From positions 3,472,001 through 3,536,000 of the forward strand of contig NZ_CP035807.1 of assembly GCF_008329945.1 (NCBI RefSeq): 64,000 nucleotides of DNA, given 5' to 3'. A program made the position numbers and the translations under genes. Below are positions 53,386 through 62,831 of this stretch, in pieces; within the stretch, counting starts at the first letter, position 1, and each line of letters opens with the position of its first letter. The DNA is from Thiospirochaeta perfilievii. GTDB lineage: Bacteria; Spirochaetota; Spirochaetia; DSM-2461. The notes beneath the pieces were generated by a model. It worked only from the letters and a program-made list of their open reading frames with translations, ran no database searches and was not told where the DNA came from.

Positions 53386-54372
53386 ATGAGTAATAATGAC
53401 GTGATATTAGAGGTGAAAAACCTACACACATATTTTAATACTGATGCAGGTGTTGTAAAAGCTGTTAACGGTGTTAATTATAATCTAAATAAGGGTGAAG
53501 TATTAGGGATTGTTGGAGAGTCTGGTTCTGGTAAGTCAGTAACAAGTCTCTCTATTATGAGCCTGATACCATCTCCTCCTGGAAAAATAGTTGACGGAGA
53601 AGTACTTTTTAATGGAAAAAATCTTCTAAAAATGTCAGATAGAGAGCTAAGGTCTATACGTGGTGATAAAATTGCCATGATTTTCCAAGATCCAATGACA
53701 TCTCTTAATCCATTTTTAAGAATATCAACACAACTTATGGAAACTATTGAGTTACATCAGAAACTAAATAAAGAAGATGCAAGAGCAAAAGCTATTGAGA
53801 TGTTAACCCTTGTTGGGATACCTTCTCCTGAGCAAAGAATAAATAACTACCCTCATCAATTTTCAGGTGGTATGAGACAGCGGGTTATGATAGCTATGGC
53901 TTTAAGTTGTAATCCTGAGGTATTAATTGCTGATGAACCAACAACAGCTTTAGATGTTACAATTCAAGCTCAAATTCTAGATCTAATTAAAGATCTATCA
54001 AAGAGATTAAATACGGCTGTCATAATGATAACCCACGATTTAGGTGTTGTTGCTGGTATGTGCGATTCTGTTTGTGTAATGTATGCTGGTAAGGTAGTTG
54101 AAAAAGCTTCCAATGATGATATATTTAATAATCCAAAACACCCATATACTGAGGGACTTATTAAATCAGTTCCTAGACTTGATAAAGCAACATCTCAAAA
54201 ATTATACTCAATTGAGGGACAACCACCAAATGTTATTGACCTTCCTGAATGTTGTCCGTTCCATCCTAGATGTGATAAGGCGATGGATAAGTGTAGAAAT
54301 ACATATCCTCCAGAAGTTAATTATGAAAATGGAAGACAGGTTCGATGCTGGCTTTATGAGGGGGACAAGTAA
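53386..54372 (+). CDS. oppD: oligopeptide ABC transporter ATPase OppD
   Basis: Energises peptide uptake. Walker [15 protein letters not shown]-loop [11 protein letters not shown], signature [16 protein letters not shown], Walker [14 protein letters not shown] and switch [11 protein letters not shown] are complete. The C-terminal oligopeptide-transporter extension contains [15 protein letters not shown], whose cysteines bind an Fe-S cluster in related DppD proteins. 328 residues. Its last base is shared with the start of oppF. Confidence 0.96.
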   Translation: MSNNDVILEVKNLHTYFNTDAGVVKAVNGVNYNLNKGEVLGIVGESGSGKSVTSLSIMSLIPSPPGKIVDGEVLFNGKNLLKMSDRELRSIRGDKIAMIFQDPMTSLNPFLRISTQLMETIELHQKLNKEDARAKAIEMLTLVGIPSPEQRINNYPHQFSGGMRQRVMIAMALSCNPEVLIADEPTTALDVTIQAQILDLIKDLSKRLNTAVIMITHDLGVVAGMCDSVCVMYAGKVVEKASNDDIFNNPKHPYTEGLIKSVPRLDKATSQKLYSIEGQPPNVIDLPECCPFHPRCDKAMDKCRNTYPPEVNYENGRQVRCWLYEGDK

Positions 54373-55346
54373 TGGAAAAGATTTTAGAAGTAAAAGGCTT
54401 AAAGCAACACTTTCCTATTAAAGGCTCCAAAAGAGTTATTAGAGCCGTTGATGGAATTGATTTTGATCTTTATGCAGGTGAAACATTAGGTTTAGTTGGT
54501 GAATCAGGTTGTGGTAAATCTACAACTTTAAGAGCTATCGATCAACTATATATTCCTACTGAAGGGGTTGTTAATTTTGAAGGTGTTGACCTTGCATCAC
54601 TTTCAAAAAAAGATCTAATAACAGCAAGACAAAATATGCAAATGGTTTTTCAGGACCCATATGACTCTTTAAATCCAAGAATGACTGTTTCTCAAATAAT
54701 TTCAGAACCTCTAGAAATCTACAATAGTAGAGGGATTATAAAGTTAAGTAAAAAAGAGATTGCTGATAGGGTAGAGGAATTAATGGAAACTGTTGGGCTA
54801 TCTAAATTTTTCAAAAATAGATACCCCCATGAGTTTTCTGGTGGTCAAAAACAGAGAATCGGTATTGCAAGAGCTTTAGCTCTAAATCCTAAGGTTCTAC
54901 TTTTAGATGAGCCTGTAAGTGCCCTTGATGTATCTATCCAAGCTCAGATTTTAAACTTATTAGTTGATCTTCAACGTAAGCTCGGTTTATCTTACCTTTT
55001 TATTGCCCATGATTTAGCTGTAATTGAGTATATTAGTGATAGAGTAGCGGTTATGTATCTAGGAACTATGGTTGAGATTTCACCATCTGCTGAGCTATAT
55101 GAAAAACCTCTCCATCCATATACAAAAGCTTTACTTTCAGCTGTTCCTATTCCGGATCCTGAAATAGAGAAGAGTAGAGAAAGAATTATTCTTGAGGGAG
55201 ATGTACCTTCCCCAGATGTAGAGAGAGTAGGGTGTTATTTTTATGATAGATGTCCAAAGAAAATGGATAAGTGTAAAAATAATATTCCTAAACTAACTAG
55301 TGTAGACGGAAGTGAACACAAGGTTGCATGTTTCTTATATGAATAA
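54372..55346 (+). CDS. oppF: oligopeptide ABC transporter ATPase OppF
   Basis: Partner ATPase of OppD. Walker [15 protein letters not shown]-loop [12 protein letters not shown], signature [16 protein letters not shown], Walker [15 protein letters not shown] and FIAHDLAVI. The C-terminal [14 protein letters not shown] motif repeats the cysteine-rich extension. 324 residues; GTAATGG overlap with oppD gives coupled translation. Last gene of the operon. Confidence 0.96.
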   Translation: MEKILEVKGLKQHFPIKGSKRVIRAVDGIDFDLYAGETLGLVGESGCGKSTTLRAIDQLYIPTEGVVNFEGVDLASLSKKDLITARQNMQMVFQDPYDSLNPRMTVSQIISEPLEIYNSRGIIKLSKKEIADRVEELMETVGLSKFFKNRYPHEFSGGQKQRIGIARALALNPKVLLLDEPVSALDVSIQAQILNLLVDLQRKLGLSYLFIAHDLAVIEYISDRVAVMYLGTMVEISPSAELYEKPLHPYTKALLSAVPIPDPEIEKSRERIILEGDVPSPDVERVGCYFYDRCPKKMDKCKNNIPKLTSVDGSEHKVACFLYE

Positions 55347-55377
55347 AAAAAAGAGCACAATAAGTGCTCTTTTTTTT
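55345..55377. terminator. bidirectional intrinsic terminator
   Basis: AGAGCAC (55352-55358), loop AATAA, GTGCTCT (55364-55370), with A- and T-runs on both sides. Between oppF and the convergent hypothetical gene. Confidence 0.9.
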
Positions 55378-55879
55378 ATCTTTCAACTTTTTTTTGGGTA
55401 ATACTCTCAATCTCATCTAACATTAGAGTTATATAATCTTTTTTCCTTGCAGTTGTTGTAATTAGTGTAATATCTTTGCCATTAGTAAAATGTATCTTAA
55501 TGGATAAGTACTTTTTTTCAAAAATAGAACTCTTACTATTTGTCATATTTGTAGGGTTTTTCCCCTTAGTAAATTCTACTAATTCAATTAGCTCTATATT
55601 TTCAAATTTTTGTGTTTTTGTCTTATATATAAAACCAATACCAACTTTACTTATTATTAAGCCACTATTTTTATCAAAAACCCAAGATTCTCTATATGTC
55701 AAGGATATAAAAGATAGGATAAATATTGAGATTGAAAAAATTGATGCTCCATATAGGACAATACTTAAAAAAAGTATTACTGTTATTAGTGAGAAAACTA
55801 TATAAAAGGATCTAGGTAAGCGTATTATAGTCTTCTCTAAATCACTTTTTTTTGATAATACAACATCGAAATCAAACAT
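55376..55879 (-). CDS. hypothetical membrane protein
   Basis: Not recognised. 167 residues: a basic N-terminal segment, two adjacent hydrophobic helices (FYIVFSLITVILFLSIVLYG and SIFSISIFILSFISL, about 26-61) and a cytosolic beta-rich domain (residues 65-160). The two-helix hairpin followed by strands recalls bacterial PH-domain membrane proteins, but the match is only in layout. It is the last of three minus-strand genes and begins 3 bp after the previous stop. Confidence 0.6.
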   Translation of the reverse strand: MFDFDVVLSKKSDLEKTIIRLPRSFYIVFSLITVILFLSIVLYGASIFSISIFILSFISLTYRESWVFDKNSGLIISKVGIGFIYKTKTQKFENIELIELVEFTKGKNPTNMTNSKSSIFEKKYLSIKIHFTNGKDITLITTTARKKDYITLMLDEIESITQKKVER

Positions 55880-55882
55880 AAA

Positions 55883-56482
55883 CTACTTCACCTCTAAAAC
55901 TTTATTAGAGTTAAAAATAATAAGATCTTCTTCATTCTCTTTATCCCCAAGGTAGCAATATAGGTAATCATCAACAATCTCTTCTACTACTAGGACTATA
56001 TCCTCTATTTGACCATCATACTCGATTTCGATTTTTACTCTCGACTTCTCTTTGATTTTATCTGATAAGTTAACTTTACTATCTACTATTTTAATATCGT
56101 TTTTATTTAAAGTTATTTTACTCTTTAACTCTTCATCATCAGTAGTAAAAAGCATTACCTCAAATAGCCATTCGTATGCTAAAGATACTTTTTCTTCACA
56201 TTTTTTTTGTTTTTTTAGTTCTTCATAATCGTCAAAAGCATTATTAAGTTGTAATGATATATAATCCTGTATATCATCACTTTCAAAATGGGTTGTATAC
56301 GACTCATCACTGGAAAAAATATCATCAATCTCCTCCGAAAGGGCCTCTATGTTATCACCTAATATATTATAAGATGAAACAATGTCATTTCCGTACTCTT
56401 TATTGCTTTTATGTCCATCAATTAATGTCTTGTAATTTTTTATTGAATCAATTGAAATCTCTAATAGGCTTTTTATACTCAT
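55883..56482 (-). CDS. hypothetical protein
   Basis: Not recognised. 199 residues, acidic. The N-terminal 125 residues look helical (SLLEISIDSIKNYKTLI, NNAFDDYEELKKQKKCEEKV); the C-terminal 70 are beta-rich (RVKIEIEYDGQIEDIVLVVE, DDYLYCYLGDKENEEDLIIF), like a small SH3- or WYL-like barrel. No catalytic motif. Its ATG overlaps the upstream gene by 4 bp, so the two are co-translated. Confidence 0.6.
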   Translation of the reverse strand: MSIKSLLEISIDSIKNYKTLIDGHKSNKEYGNDIVSSYNILGDNIEALSEEIDDIFSSDESYTTHFESDDIQDYISLQLNNAFDDYEELKKQKKCEEKVSLAYEWLFEVMLFTTDDEELKSKITLNKNDIKIVDSKVNLSDKIKEKSRVKIEIEYDGQIEDIVLVVEEIVDDYLYCYLGDKENEEDLIIFNSNKVLEVK

Positions 56483-57315
56483 CCCTTTTCCTTTAAAATA
56501 ATATCAAAGTTTAGCAGTCTCTTATCTAGTACTCCACTAACTAATTTATCATCTTCTTTTTGTGTACTAATTGGAGATATATACGTCTCTCTCCATTTAA
56601 AATAATTTACACTTCTAATAAAATCGTTACATTCAAGTATGATTTTATTTTCGTCGCTTTCAGTTATTATACATTTATTTGTTGATGAAAAAATATCAAT
56701 AAACTCTTTTGTTTCACTATTTATACTATTTTTGTAATATATATGTGTATAATTCAGATTTAAATAGCTTTTAATTAAATTATTTGTCCAGTATTCAACA
56801 TTATTTACACTCTCTGGCATATCAATAATTGCAAAGATATTAGGCTCAACTATTTTGGTATTTAAATCTTTTGGGTTATAAAGGACATTATATAATTGAT
56901 TATTAAGTAACAATTTTGGATTACTACAAATTACACACTCAATATTTAGCTCTAATAATTGATCAACCTCCAGACTATTTTTAACTCTAGGAATAAAGAA
57001 AAATCCGTTATGTTTAAGTTCTTTAATAAGTTCAATGTTAAATTTATCTAAAATGAAAAACTGAGCACCATTACCAGCAGCTTTATATGCCATTTCTATA
57101 GATGTTACTCCTTCTACAGCTATAAAAAGGTCCTCTTTAAAGGCTATTTCTTTTAAGATATCGTCCCAATTTTCCATTGTATTAGAATTTATTACACATA
57201 GTGGTAAGTTTGCTCTTTTTAGGGATTTTACTATATCTAGAGCTCTATCTTGATCTAGAATATTAAATCTAATCATTAGCCCAAAATCTCTGCATTTTCT
57301 AAAAATTTTATTCAT
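56479..57315 (-). CDS. degenerate KDPG-aldolase-like protein
   Basis: 278 residues. The first 140 follow the Eda (2-keto-3-deoxy-6-phosphogluconate aldolase) barrel layout: DRALDIVKSLKRANLPLCVI, IAVEGVTSIEMAYKAAGNGA, QFFILDKFNIELIKELKHNG, FFIPRVKNSLEVDQLLELNI. At the place of the Schiff-base motif KLFPA the sequence reads VICSNPK, so the catalytic lysine is not in position and activity is doubtful. The C-terminal half is unassigned. It may have become a binding protein. It heads a three-gene operon with two unknown genes and diverges from trpB. Confidence 0.5.
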   Translation of the reverse strand: MNKIFRKCRDFGLMIRFNILDQDRALDIVKSLKRANLPLCVINSNTMENWDDILKEIAFKEDLFIAVEGVTSIEMAYKAAGNGAQFFILDKFNIELIKELKHNGFFFIPRVKNSLEVDQLLELNIECVICSNPKLLLNNQLYNVLYNPKDLNTKIVEPNIFAIIDMPESVNNVEYWTNNLIKSYLNLNYTHIYYKNSINSETKEFIDIFSSTNKCIITESDENKIILECNDFIRSVNYFKWRETYISPISTQKEDDKLVSGVLDKRLLNFDIILKEKG

Positions 57316-57353
57316 GACTTCATATTATATGAATCTATTAAAAAAGAAAACTC

Positions 57354-57383
57354 TTTACAAAATTAGATCTTAATATATATAAT
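57354..57383 (+). promoter_or_regulatory. sigma-70 type promoter for trpB
   Basis: TTTACA (57354-57359), 18-bp spacer, TATAAT (57378-57383), 33 bp before ATG 57416 with AAGGAG as ribosome site. No trp leader peptide or attenuator was seen. Confidence 0.7.
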
Positions 57384-57415
57384 GTTCTTATATATAGAAA
57401 CGTTAAGGAGTAGAT

Positions 57416-58627
57416 ATGTCAGTTAAAAAGTTTGATCCAATGCCTACAAAGGATGGGTATTTTGGAGAGTATGGAGGATCTTTTATACCTCCCCAACTTG
57501 AGAGTGTTTTGAATGAAATTACTTATGAATATGAGAAAATAAGAAATGATGAAAACTTTATTAAAGAGTTATCAGATTTATATAAACACTATGTAGGACG
57601 ACCATCTCCAATATTTTTTGCTAAGAGAATAAGTAATATGGTAGGGGGTGCAGATATCTACTTAAAAAGAGAAGACCTTAATCATACAGGTGCACATAAG
57701 ATAAACCACTGTTTAGGGGAGGCTCTTTTAGCAAAAAAAATGGGAAAAACAAAGCTAATAGCAGAAACTGGAGCAGGACAACATGGGGTAGCTTTAGCAA
57801 CTGCAGCGGCTCTTGTTGGATTAGAGTGTGATATCTTTATGGGTGAAGTTGATATTAATAAAGAACATCCAAACGTGGTTAGAATGAAAATTTTAGGTGC
57901 AAAAGTAATTCCTGTTTCCCACGGAAGGCAAACACTAAAGGAAGCAGTTGATAGTGCATTTGAAGCATACTTAAAAGACCCTGTAAACCAGTTCTATGCT
58001 ATTGGGTCTGTTGTAGGACCCCACCCATTTCCAATGATGGTTAGGGATTTTCAACAAATAGTAGGAGAGGAAGCAAAAAAACAGTTTATGGAGATGACAG
58101 GGAAACATCCTGATAATCTTGTTGCCTGTGTTGGTGGTGGTTCAAACGCTATTGGTCTTTTTACACCTTTTTTAGAGGAAGAGGATGTTAATATCTATGG
58201 AGTTGAGCCTGCAGGTCGAGGTTTTAAAGATGGGGATCATGCAGCAACTTTAACCCTTGGGAAACCTGGAATTATTCATGGATTTAAGTGTTATTTATTA
58301 CAGGATGAGAATGGAGATCCAGGAAAAGTCTATTCTGTAGCAAGTGGTTTAGATTATCCTGGTGTTGGTCCTCAACACTCATATCTAAAGGATATTAATA
58401 GAGTTAATTATGATTATATAAATGATGATGAAGCGATAGATGCATTTTTTACCCTATCAAGATTAGAGGGAATTATTCCTGCTATAGAGTCCTCCCACGC
58501 TGTAGCTTATGCAATTAAATTGGCAAAAAAAGAGGGTAAGGGAAAAAGTATTTTAATTAACTTGTCTGGTAGAGGTGATAAGGATATTGATTTTGTAGTC
58601 GAAAACTTCGGTGACAAATACATTTGA
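57416..58627 (+). CDS. trpB: tryptophan synthase beta chain
   Basis: PLP enzyme joining indole and serine. The PLP lysine is in [20 protein letters not shown], with [11 protein letters not shown], the phosphate-binding loop [17 protein letters not shown] and ESSHAVAYA. 403 residues, standard TrpB1. No trpA or other trp gene is adjacent, so it may salvage indole or partner with a distant TrpA. The last codons, Lys-Tyr-Ile-stop, lie in the first copy of a 27-bp tandem repeat that continues for four more copies downstream. Confidence 0.96.
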   Translation: MSVKKFDPMPTKDGYFGEYGGSFIPPQLESVLNEITYEYEKIRNDENFIKELSDLYKHYVGRPSPIFFAKRISNMVGGADIYLKREDLNHTGAHKINHCLGEALLAKKMGKTKLIAETGAGQHGVALATAAALVGLECDIFMGEVDINKEHPNVVRMKILGAKVIPVSHGRQTLKEAVDSAFEAYLKDPVNQFYAIGSVVGPHPFPMMVRDFQQIVGEEAKKQFMEMTGKHPDNLVACVGGGSNAIGLFTPFLEEEDVNIYGVEPAGRGFKDGDHAATLTLGKPGIIHGFKCYLLQDENGDPGKVYSVASGLDYPGVGPQHSYLKDINRVNYDYINDDEAIDAFFTLSRLEGIIPAIESSHAVAYAIKLAKKEGKGKSILINLSGRGDKDIDFVVENFGDKYI

Positions 58628-58745
58628 TCAAAATTGTATTTGCCGTACATTTGATCAAAATTGTATTTGCCGTACATTTGATCAAAATTGTATTTGCCGT
58701 ACATTTGATCAAAATTGTATTTGCCGTACATTTGATCAAAATTTT
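58619..58745. repeat. 27-bp tandem repeat, 4.7 copies, starting inside trpB
   Basis: The unit begins TACATTTGATCAAAATTG and ends TATTTGCCG. Copies start at 58619, 58646, 58673, 58700 and 58727 (last partial, ending AAAATTTT). Copies are identical. Each contains the palindrome TTTGATCAAA. The trpB stop TGA (58625-58627) is in copy 1. Because 27 is a multiple of three, open frames run through it on both strands, but these have no start signals. Confidence 0.95.
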
Positions 58746-58754
58746 ATCTGTGCA

Positions 58755-58786
58755 TAAAAAAAGCCTGTTTAAAAACAGGCTTTTTT
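58755..58786. terminator. bidirectional intrinsic terminator
   Basis: AAGCCTGTTT (58761-58770), loop AA, AAACAGGCTT (58773-58782), A-run before and T-run after. Between trpB and convergent glgC. Confidence 0.92.
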
Positions 58787-58794
58787 GGTTCAAA

Positions 58795-60075
58795 TTAAAT
58801 GCAAGTACCATTTGGAATTATTGCATTTTTAGGAATAACAATAATTCCATCTTTAATAAAATAGTTTTCGTGTTCCTGGTCTCCTCTATCTAAGGAGTCA
58901 ACACCAATTCTACAACCACTACCAATTCTTGCATTAGCATCGATAATTGCCTTTTTAATAACAGTACCAGCACCAATTCCTATATTAGGAATATTGTTCT
59001 TTTCATTTTCCTGCTTTTGCTCCATTGTCTCATAACTATCAGCACCCATACAGTAGACACCTTCTAAGCTTGCACCAGTCTCTATAAGAGTTCTAATGCC
59101 TATTATAGAGTTACTGATAAAAGCATTACTAATTATAGAACCATCAGTTGATAATGAATTTGAAATAGTACAAGAATTAAGTTTTGATGGAGCAAGGTCT
59201 CTTCTTCTTGTATAAATCTGATACTCTTCATCATACAGGTTAAACTGTGGGAAAGGACTTGCAAGATTGATATTTGCATCATAAAAAGACTTAATTGTTC
59301 CTATATCTTCCCAATAACCATAATAAATATATGAATTAACCTTCAACTCTTTAATTGAGGTAGGAATTACTTCTTTCCCAAAATCTGTAAAGTCATTATC
59401 TAATGCCTTATGCATTGCATCTGCATTAAAAATATATATTCCCATTGATGCTATGTAGTTTTTCTCTTCATTTATTGCACTCTCAGATAGGAGCTCTTGG
59501 GGAGCTTTTAGATGATCTATGTTTTTCTCAAAACCAGGCTTCTCTTCAAAATCTTTAATTGTACCATCATTACTTAACTTAAGAATTCCTAAATCATTTG
59601 CATCATGTCTGTTTACAGGTGTTGACGCAATAGATATATCAGCTCCACTTTTTATATGCTCATTTAAGAATGCCTTTAGATCCATTCTATAAAGTTGGTC
59701 TCCGGATAATATCATATAATATTTTGCATTCTGAGTTTTAAAGTGAGCTAAATTTTTTCTAACCGCATCTGCAGTACCATTATACCAGTCTGAATGGGAA
59801 AAAGTTTGTTCTGCAGCTAATATTTCAACAAATCCCTTAGTAAATGAATCAAATTGATAAGTCGAATTTAAATGCATATGTAATGATGCTGAATTGAATT
59901 GGGTTAATATATAGATCTTTCTAAAATTTGAGTTGATACAATTTGATATAGGAATATCAACTAATCTATATTTTCCACCAAAGGGTACAGCAGGTTTACT
60001 TCTCTCTTTAGTTAGGGGGTAGAGTCTAGTTCCTTTCCCCCCTCCTAATACTATACTTACTACTTCATTTGACAT
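58795..60075 (-). CDS. glgC: glucose-1-phosphate adenylyltransferase
   Basis: Makes ADP-glucose for glycogen. The nucleotidyltransferase start LGGGKGTRLYPLTKERSKPAVPFGGKYR in pieces, SGDQLYRMD, the glucose-1-P site FEEKPG and YWEDIGTIKSFYDANI are all present, followed by a left-handed beta-helix tail (SIISNAFISNSIIGI, AIIDANARIGSGCRIG). 426 residues. No other glg gene is adjacent. CTCC-type ribosome site before ATG 60075. Confidence 0.96.
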   Translation of the reverse strand: MSNEVVSIVLGGGKGTRLYPLTKERSKPAVPFGGKYRLVDIPISNCINSNFRKIYILTQFNSASLHMHLNSTYQFDSFTKGFVEILAAEQTFSHSDWYNGTADAVRKNLAHFKTQNAKYYMILSGDQLYRMDLKAFLNEHIKSGADISIASTPVNRHDANDLGILKLSNDGTIKDFEEKPGFEKNIDHLKAPQELLSESAINEEKNYIASMGIYIFNADAMHKALDNDFTDFGKEVIPTSIKELKVNSYIYYGYWEDIGTIKSFYDANINLASPFPQFNLYDEEYQIYTRRRDLAPSKLNSCTISNSLSTDGSIISNAFISNSIIGIRTLIETGASLEGVYCMGADSYETMEQKQENEKNNIPNIGIGAGTVIKKAIIDANARIGSGCRIGVDSLDRGDQEHENYFIKDGIIVIPKNAIIPNGTCI

Positions 60076-60135
60076 TAAAACTCCTTTTTATACTAATTAA
60101 ATTATAGTATATAAAATTTAATGTTAAAAGTAATT

Positions 60136-61701
60136 TTATTTAGTTTTTCTTGTGTTGTAATAAAATTCCATACTATCAACTAATGCTTGCCATGAAGCCT
60201 CAATTATATTTTCAGAAACACCTACTGTTTCCCAGTCAATCTCTCCATCTGTAGAGGATATAAAAACACGTACCTTAGCCTTTGTTGCATTTTCTGGATT
60301 TAAGACTCTAACCTTATAATCACTTAGAGTCATCTCATCTAAAAAGGGGTGATAAACGGTAAGGGCATCTCTTATAGCTGCATCTAGTGTTCCAACTGGT
60401 CCAACCCCAACACCTGCACCCATATACTCTTTCCCTTCGGATTTAAGGAATATTCTTCCAACAGTTTTAGAGTCAACACCCCAAGTTTTATAGGTCTCAA
60501 GATGATAATTATTAAGTTCAAAAAGAGGTCTATATCTACCTAATGCTTTTAGCATTAATAACTCAAAAGAGGCTTCTGCTGACTCATATTCAAAGCCTTC
60601 ACCCTCCTTCTCTTTTAGAGTATTAAATAGAGCAATTACCTCTTTTGACTCTTTTGTGTAATCTCCGAATTTATTCATTTTTTCAATAATTGTAGATTTT
60701 CCAGCTAACTCAGAGAGTAGAATTTGCCTCTCATTCCCAACTTTATCTCCTGAAATGTGTTCCATAAGGTGGGGAGCTTTTACAATAACATCAGCGTGCT
60801 GACCAGCTTTATGACCAAATGCTGCAGTTCCTACATAGGGTTGATTTTTTTCAGGTATTATATTTGCTTTATCTGCTATATATCTAGATAGATGAGTTAA
60901 TTTATTCATCTTGTTACTCATGGTTAAATCATAATCTAACTTAATAGCTAGATTTGGTATTATTGTACATAAATTGGCATTACCACATCTCTCTCCCCAG
61001 CCATTAATAGTTCCTTGAACATGGGAAGCCCCTGCTTCTACTGAGAGAATAGAGTTTGCAACAGCACAACCTGTATCATTATGAAAATGTACACCAATTT
61101 GGGCAAGTCTCTCTTTAGGCAATTCAGATATGATCTTTGTAACTTCGTTTGGAAGTGTCCCTCCGTTGGTATCACAAAGAACTAAACTAGAAGCCCCAGC
61201 TGAGGTGGCTAATTCAAGAATCTCTAAGGATTGTTTAGGGTGTTCTTTGTATCCATCAAAAAAATGTTCTAGGTCAAAAATAACTTCACGACCCTCTCTA
61301 ACTAGTAGTTTTATAGAGTCTTCAATCATCTTCATATTTTCTAAAGTTGTAGTTTTAATAACCTTGGTTATATGTTGAATCCAAGCTTTTCCTACAATTA
61401 CAACACTTGGGGATTCAGCATTAATAAGTGCTAATAAATTTTCATCTTCTGTAGCTTTTCTCCCTGGTTTTCTTGTGGAGCCAAAAGCTGTAATTTTTGC
61501 GTTTTTAAATTTCTCCTTTGCAGTTATTTTAAAAAAGTCTGCTTCTCTTCTACTTGCTAGGGGAAATCCTCCTTCAATATAATCAATACCTGCTTCATCT
61601 AAAGCGTGGGCTATCTCAATCTTGTCGTTTAGAGTAAAGTTTATTCCAACGCCTTGAGTTCCATCCCTTAAAGTGGTATCAAATATAGATATTTTTTTCA
61701 T
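60136..61701 (-). CDS. cimA: (R)-citramalate synthase
   Basis: Condenses pyruvate and acetyl-CoA to citramalate, the threonine-independent route to isoleucine. HMGL-type barrel: FDTTLRDGTQGVGINFTLNDK, EGGFPLASRREADFF, LCDTNGGTLPNEV, HFHNDTGCAVANS, INGWGERCGNANL, and YVGTAAFGHKAGQHADVIVK. The C-terminal regulatory LeuA-dimer-like domain follows (YKVRVLNPENATKAKVRVFI). 521 residues fits CimA and its GGFP/ASRREADFF region separates it from LeuA. No leuBCD nearby. Confidence 0.93.
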   Translation of the reverse strand: MKKISIFDTTLRDGTQGVGINFTLNDKIEIAHALDEAGIDYIEGGFPLASRREADFFKITAKEKFKNAKITAFGSTRKPGRKATEDENLLALINAESPSVVIVGKAWIQHITKVIKTTTLENMKMIEDSIKLLVREGREVIFDLEHFFDGYKEHPKQSLEILELATSAGASSLVLCDTNGGTLPNEVTKIISELPKERLAQIGVHFHNDTGCAVANSILSVEAGASHVQGTINGWGERCGNANLCTIIPNLAIKLDYDLTMSNKMNKLTHLSRYIADKANIIPEKNQPYVGTAAFGHKAGQHADVIVKAPHLMEHISGDKVGNERQILLSELAGKSTIIEKMNKFGDYTKESKEVIALFNTLKEKEGEGFEYESAEASFELLMLKALGRYRPLFELNNYHLETYKTWGVDSKTVGRIFLKSEGKEYMGAGVGVGPVGTLDAAIRDALTVYHPFLDEMTLSDYKVRVLNPENATKAKVRVFISSTDGEIDWETVGVSENIIEASWQALVDSMEFYYNTRKTK

Positions 61702-61916
61702 ATAATTACTCCTAATTTACTTTAGATATAATAATATAATTCAAATAAATATAAAAGATATAAGATATAGACAAAAAATTGAGTTATTTTCCGCTTTTTC
61801 TCTTTATTTAAGATCCTAAATAATATATTATACATGACAGTCGTTGGTTATCGTCGACTAAAATACTACTAGTTGGTATTACGATATACTGGCAAATAAA
61901 TAACAGAGGTAAGTAA
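61702..61916 (+). promoter_or_regulatory. 215-bp leader region of the rplU operon
   Basis: AT-rich intergenic stretch shared by divergent cimA and rplU. Between about 61843 and 61895 base composition rises and short inverted pieces appear (GTCGTTGGTTATCGTCGAC, CTACTAGTTGGTATTACG), suggesting a folded mRNA leader, as is common for ribosomal protein operons. No named leader class is assigned. Confidence 0.35.
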
Positions 61917-62228
61917 ATGTACGCTTTAGTTGAAATTAAAGGAAAGCAGTATAAGGCTGAAAAAGGATCTTTATTAAAGGTTGACAGTCTTAAGAGTGAA
62001 GTGGGTACCGAAGTAGAATTCGATACTGTATTAATGATTGGTGGGGACAATAGTAAAATTGGAACACCATATGTGTCTGGTGCAAAAGTAAAAACTGTAA
62101 TAGAGCACAATATCAAAGATAAGAAAGTTCGTGTTTTTAAATATAACAGAAGAAAAGCTTATAGAAGAACTCAAGGACATAGACAACAGTACTCTTTAAT
62201 TAGAGTTTCTGACATTCTAGAGGCTTAA
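61917..62228 (+). CDS. rplU: 50S ribosomal protein L21
   Basis: 23S rRNA-binding protein of the large subunit. MYALVEIKGKQYKAEKGSLLKVDSL opens in the family style; VKTVIEHNIKDKKVRVFKYN and the signature RRKAYRRTQGHRQQYSLIRV close it. 103 residues. AGAGGTAAG site. First gene of rplU-prp-rpmA-obg-nadD. Confidence 0.97.
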   Translation: MYALVEIKGKQYKAEKGSLLKVDSLKSEVGTEVEFDTVLMIGGDNSKIGTPYVSGAKVKTVIEHNIKDKKVRVFKYNRRKAYRRTQGHRQQYSLIRVSDILEA

Positions 62229-62231
62229 TAT

Positions 62232-62591
62232 TTGATAGAAGTTATTTGCATTACAGAGGATTCTTATTTAACATATTTAAAAGTTTCCGGTCATGCAAGT
62301 AAAGATCGAAATAATACTATTATTTGTTCAGCAGTTTCATGTTTAACAAGAACAGTATGTGAGATCACAACAAGGCTTAAGGGTGTTTCTTCTAAGTGTA
62401 GTGCCCCCAATCCTGGTGATGTTTTATTAACTATTGAAAGAGTTAATGAAAACATTAAAGATAGATTCTGTGGTATAACAGATTACTTACTTATAGGAAT
62501 TATAGGAGTAGTTAGAGATTACCCAGATTCTGTAACACTTAAAATTAATAATAAGGAATGGTACGATGGCTCACAAAAAAGGTGGTGGTAG
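62232..62591 (+). CDS. prp: ribosomal-processing cysteine protease Prp (DUF464)
   Basis: Between rplU and rpmA as in Firmicutes, where Prp removes an N-terminal extension from L27. Catalytic His21 (VSGHASKD) and Cys32 (IICSAVSCL) are in place. 119 residues from TTG 62232, with AGAGG seven bases upstream. The L27 encoded next door has no extension to remove, so the substrate here is unclear. Its last 26 bp overlap rpmA, which is unusually long for this pair. Confidence 0.88.
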   Translation: MIEVICITEDSYLTYLKVSGHASKDRNNTIICSAVSCLTRTVCEITTRLKGVSSKCSAPNPGDVLLTIERVNENIKDRFCGITDYLLIGIIGVVRDYPDSVTLKINNKEWYDGSQKRWW

Positions 62592-62820
62592 TTCTAAAAA
62601 TGGTCGAGATTCTCAATCTAAACGACTTGGTATAAAAAAATTTGGTGGCGAAGTTGTTAAAGCTGGTGAAATTATTGTAAGACAAAAGGGTACAAAAATT
62701 TATCCAGGTGAAAACGTTGGATTGGGTCGAGATTACACTCTTTTTGCTAAAGAAGCAGGAAAAGTTGTTTTTGGAACTAAAAAGAACAAAAAGAATGTAT
62801 CTATAGCTGTAGAGGCATAA
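62566..62820 (+). CDS. rpmA: 50S ribosomal protein L27
   Basis: Its N-terminus reaches the peptidyl transferase centre. [20 protein letters not shown] is the standard mature start with no Prp-cleavable leader; then [20 protein letters not shown] and [10 protein letters not shown]. 84 residues. The ATG lies inside prp and AAGGAATGG supplies the ribosome site, so the start is well supported. Confidence 0.97.
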   Translation: MAHKKGGGSSKNGRDSQSKRLGIKKFGGEVVKAGEIIVRQKGTKIYPGENVGLGRDYTLFAKEAGKVVFGTKKNKKNVSIAVEA

Positions 62821-62831
62821 GGAAACTATAT

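Noticed and set aside
57316..57415. trp attenuator or leader peptide
   Set aside because: The region is only 100 bp, with a plain promoter and no Trp codon run or alternative hairpins.
58619..58745. Possible CRISPR array
   Set aside because: Repeat copies are directly adjacent with no spacers, and there are no cas genes.
58507..58893. Long overlapping open frames on both strands through the trpB 3' region (repeating MYGKYNFDQ and its counterparts)
   Set aside because: They exist only because the 27-bp repeat is a multiple of three; no ribosome sites, and they overlap trpB and the terminator.
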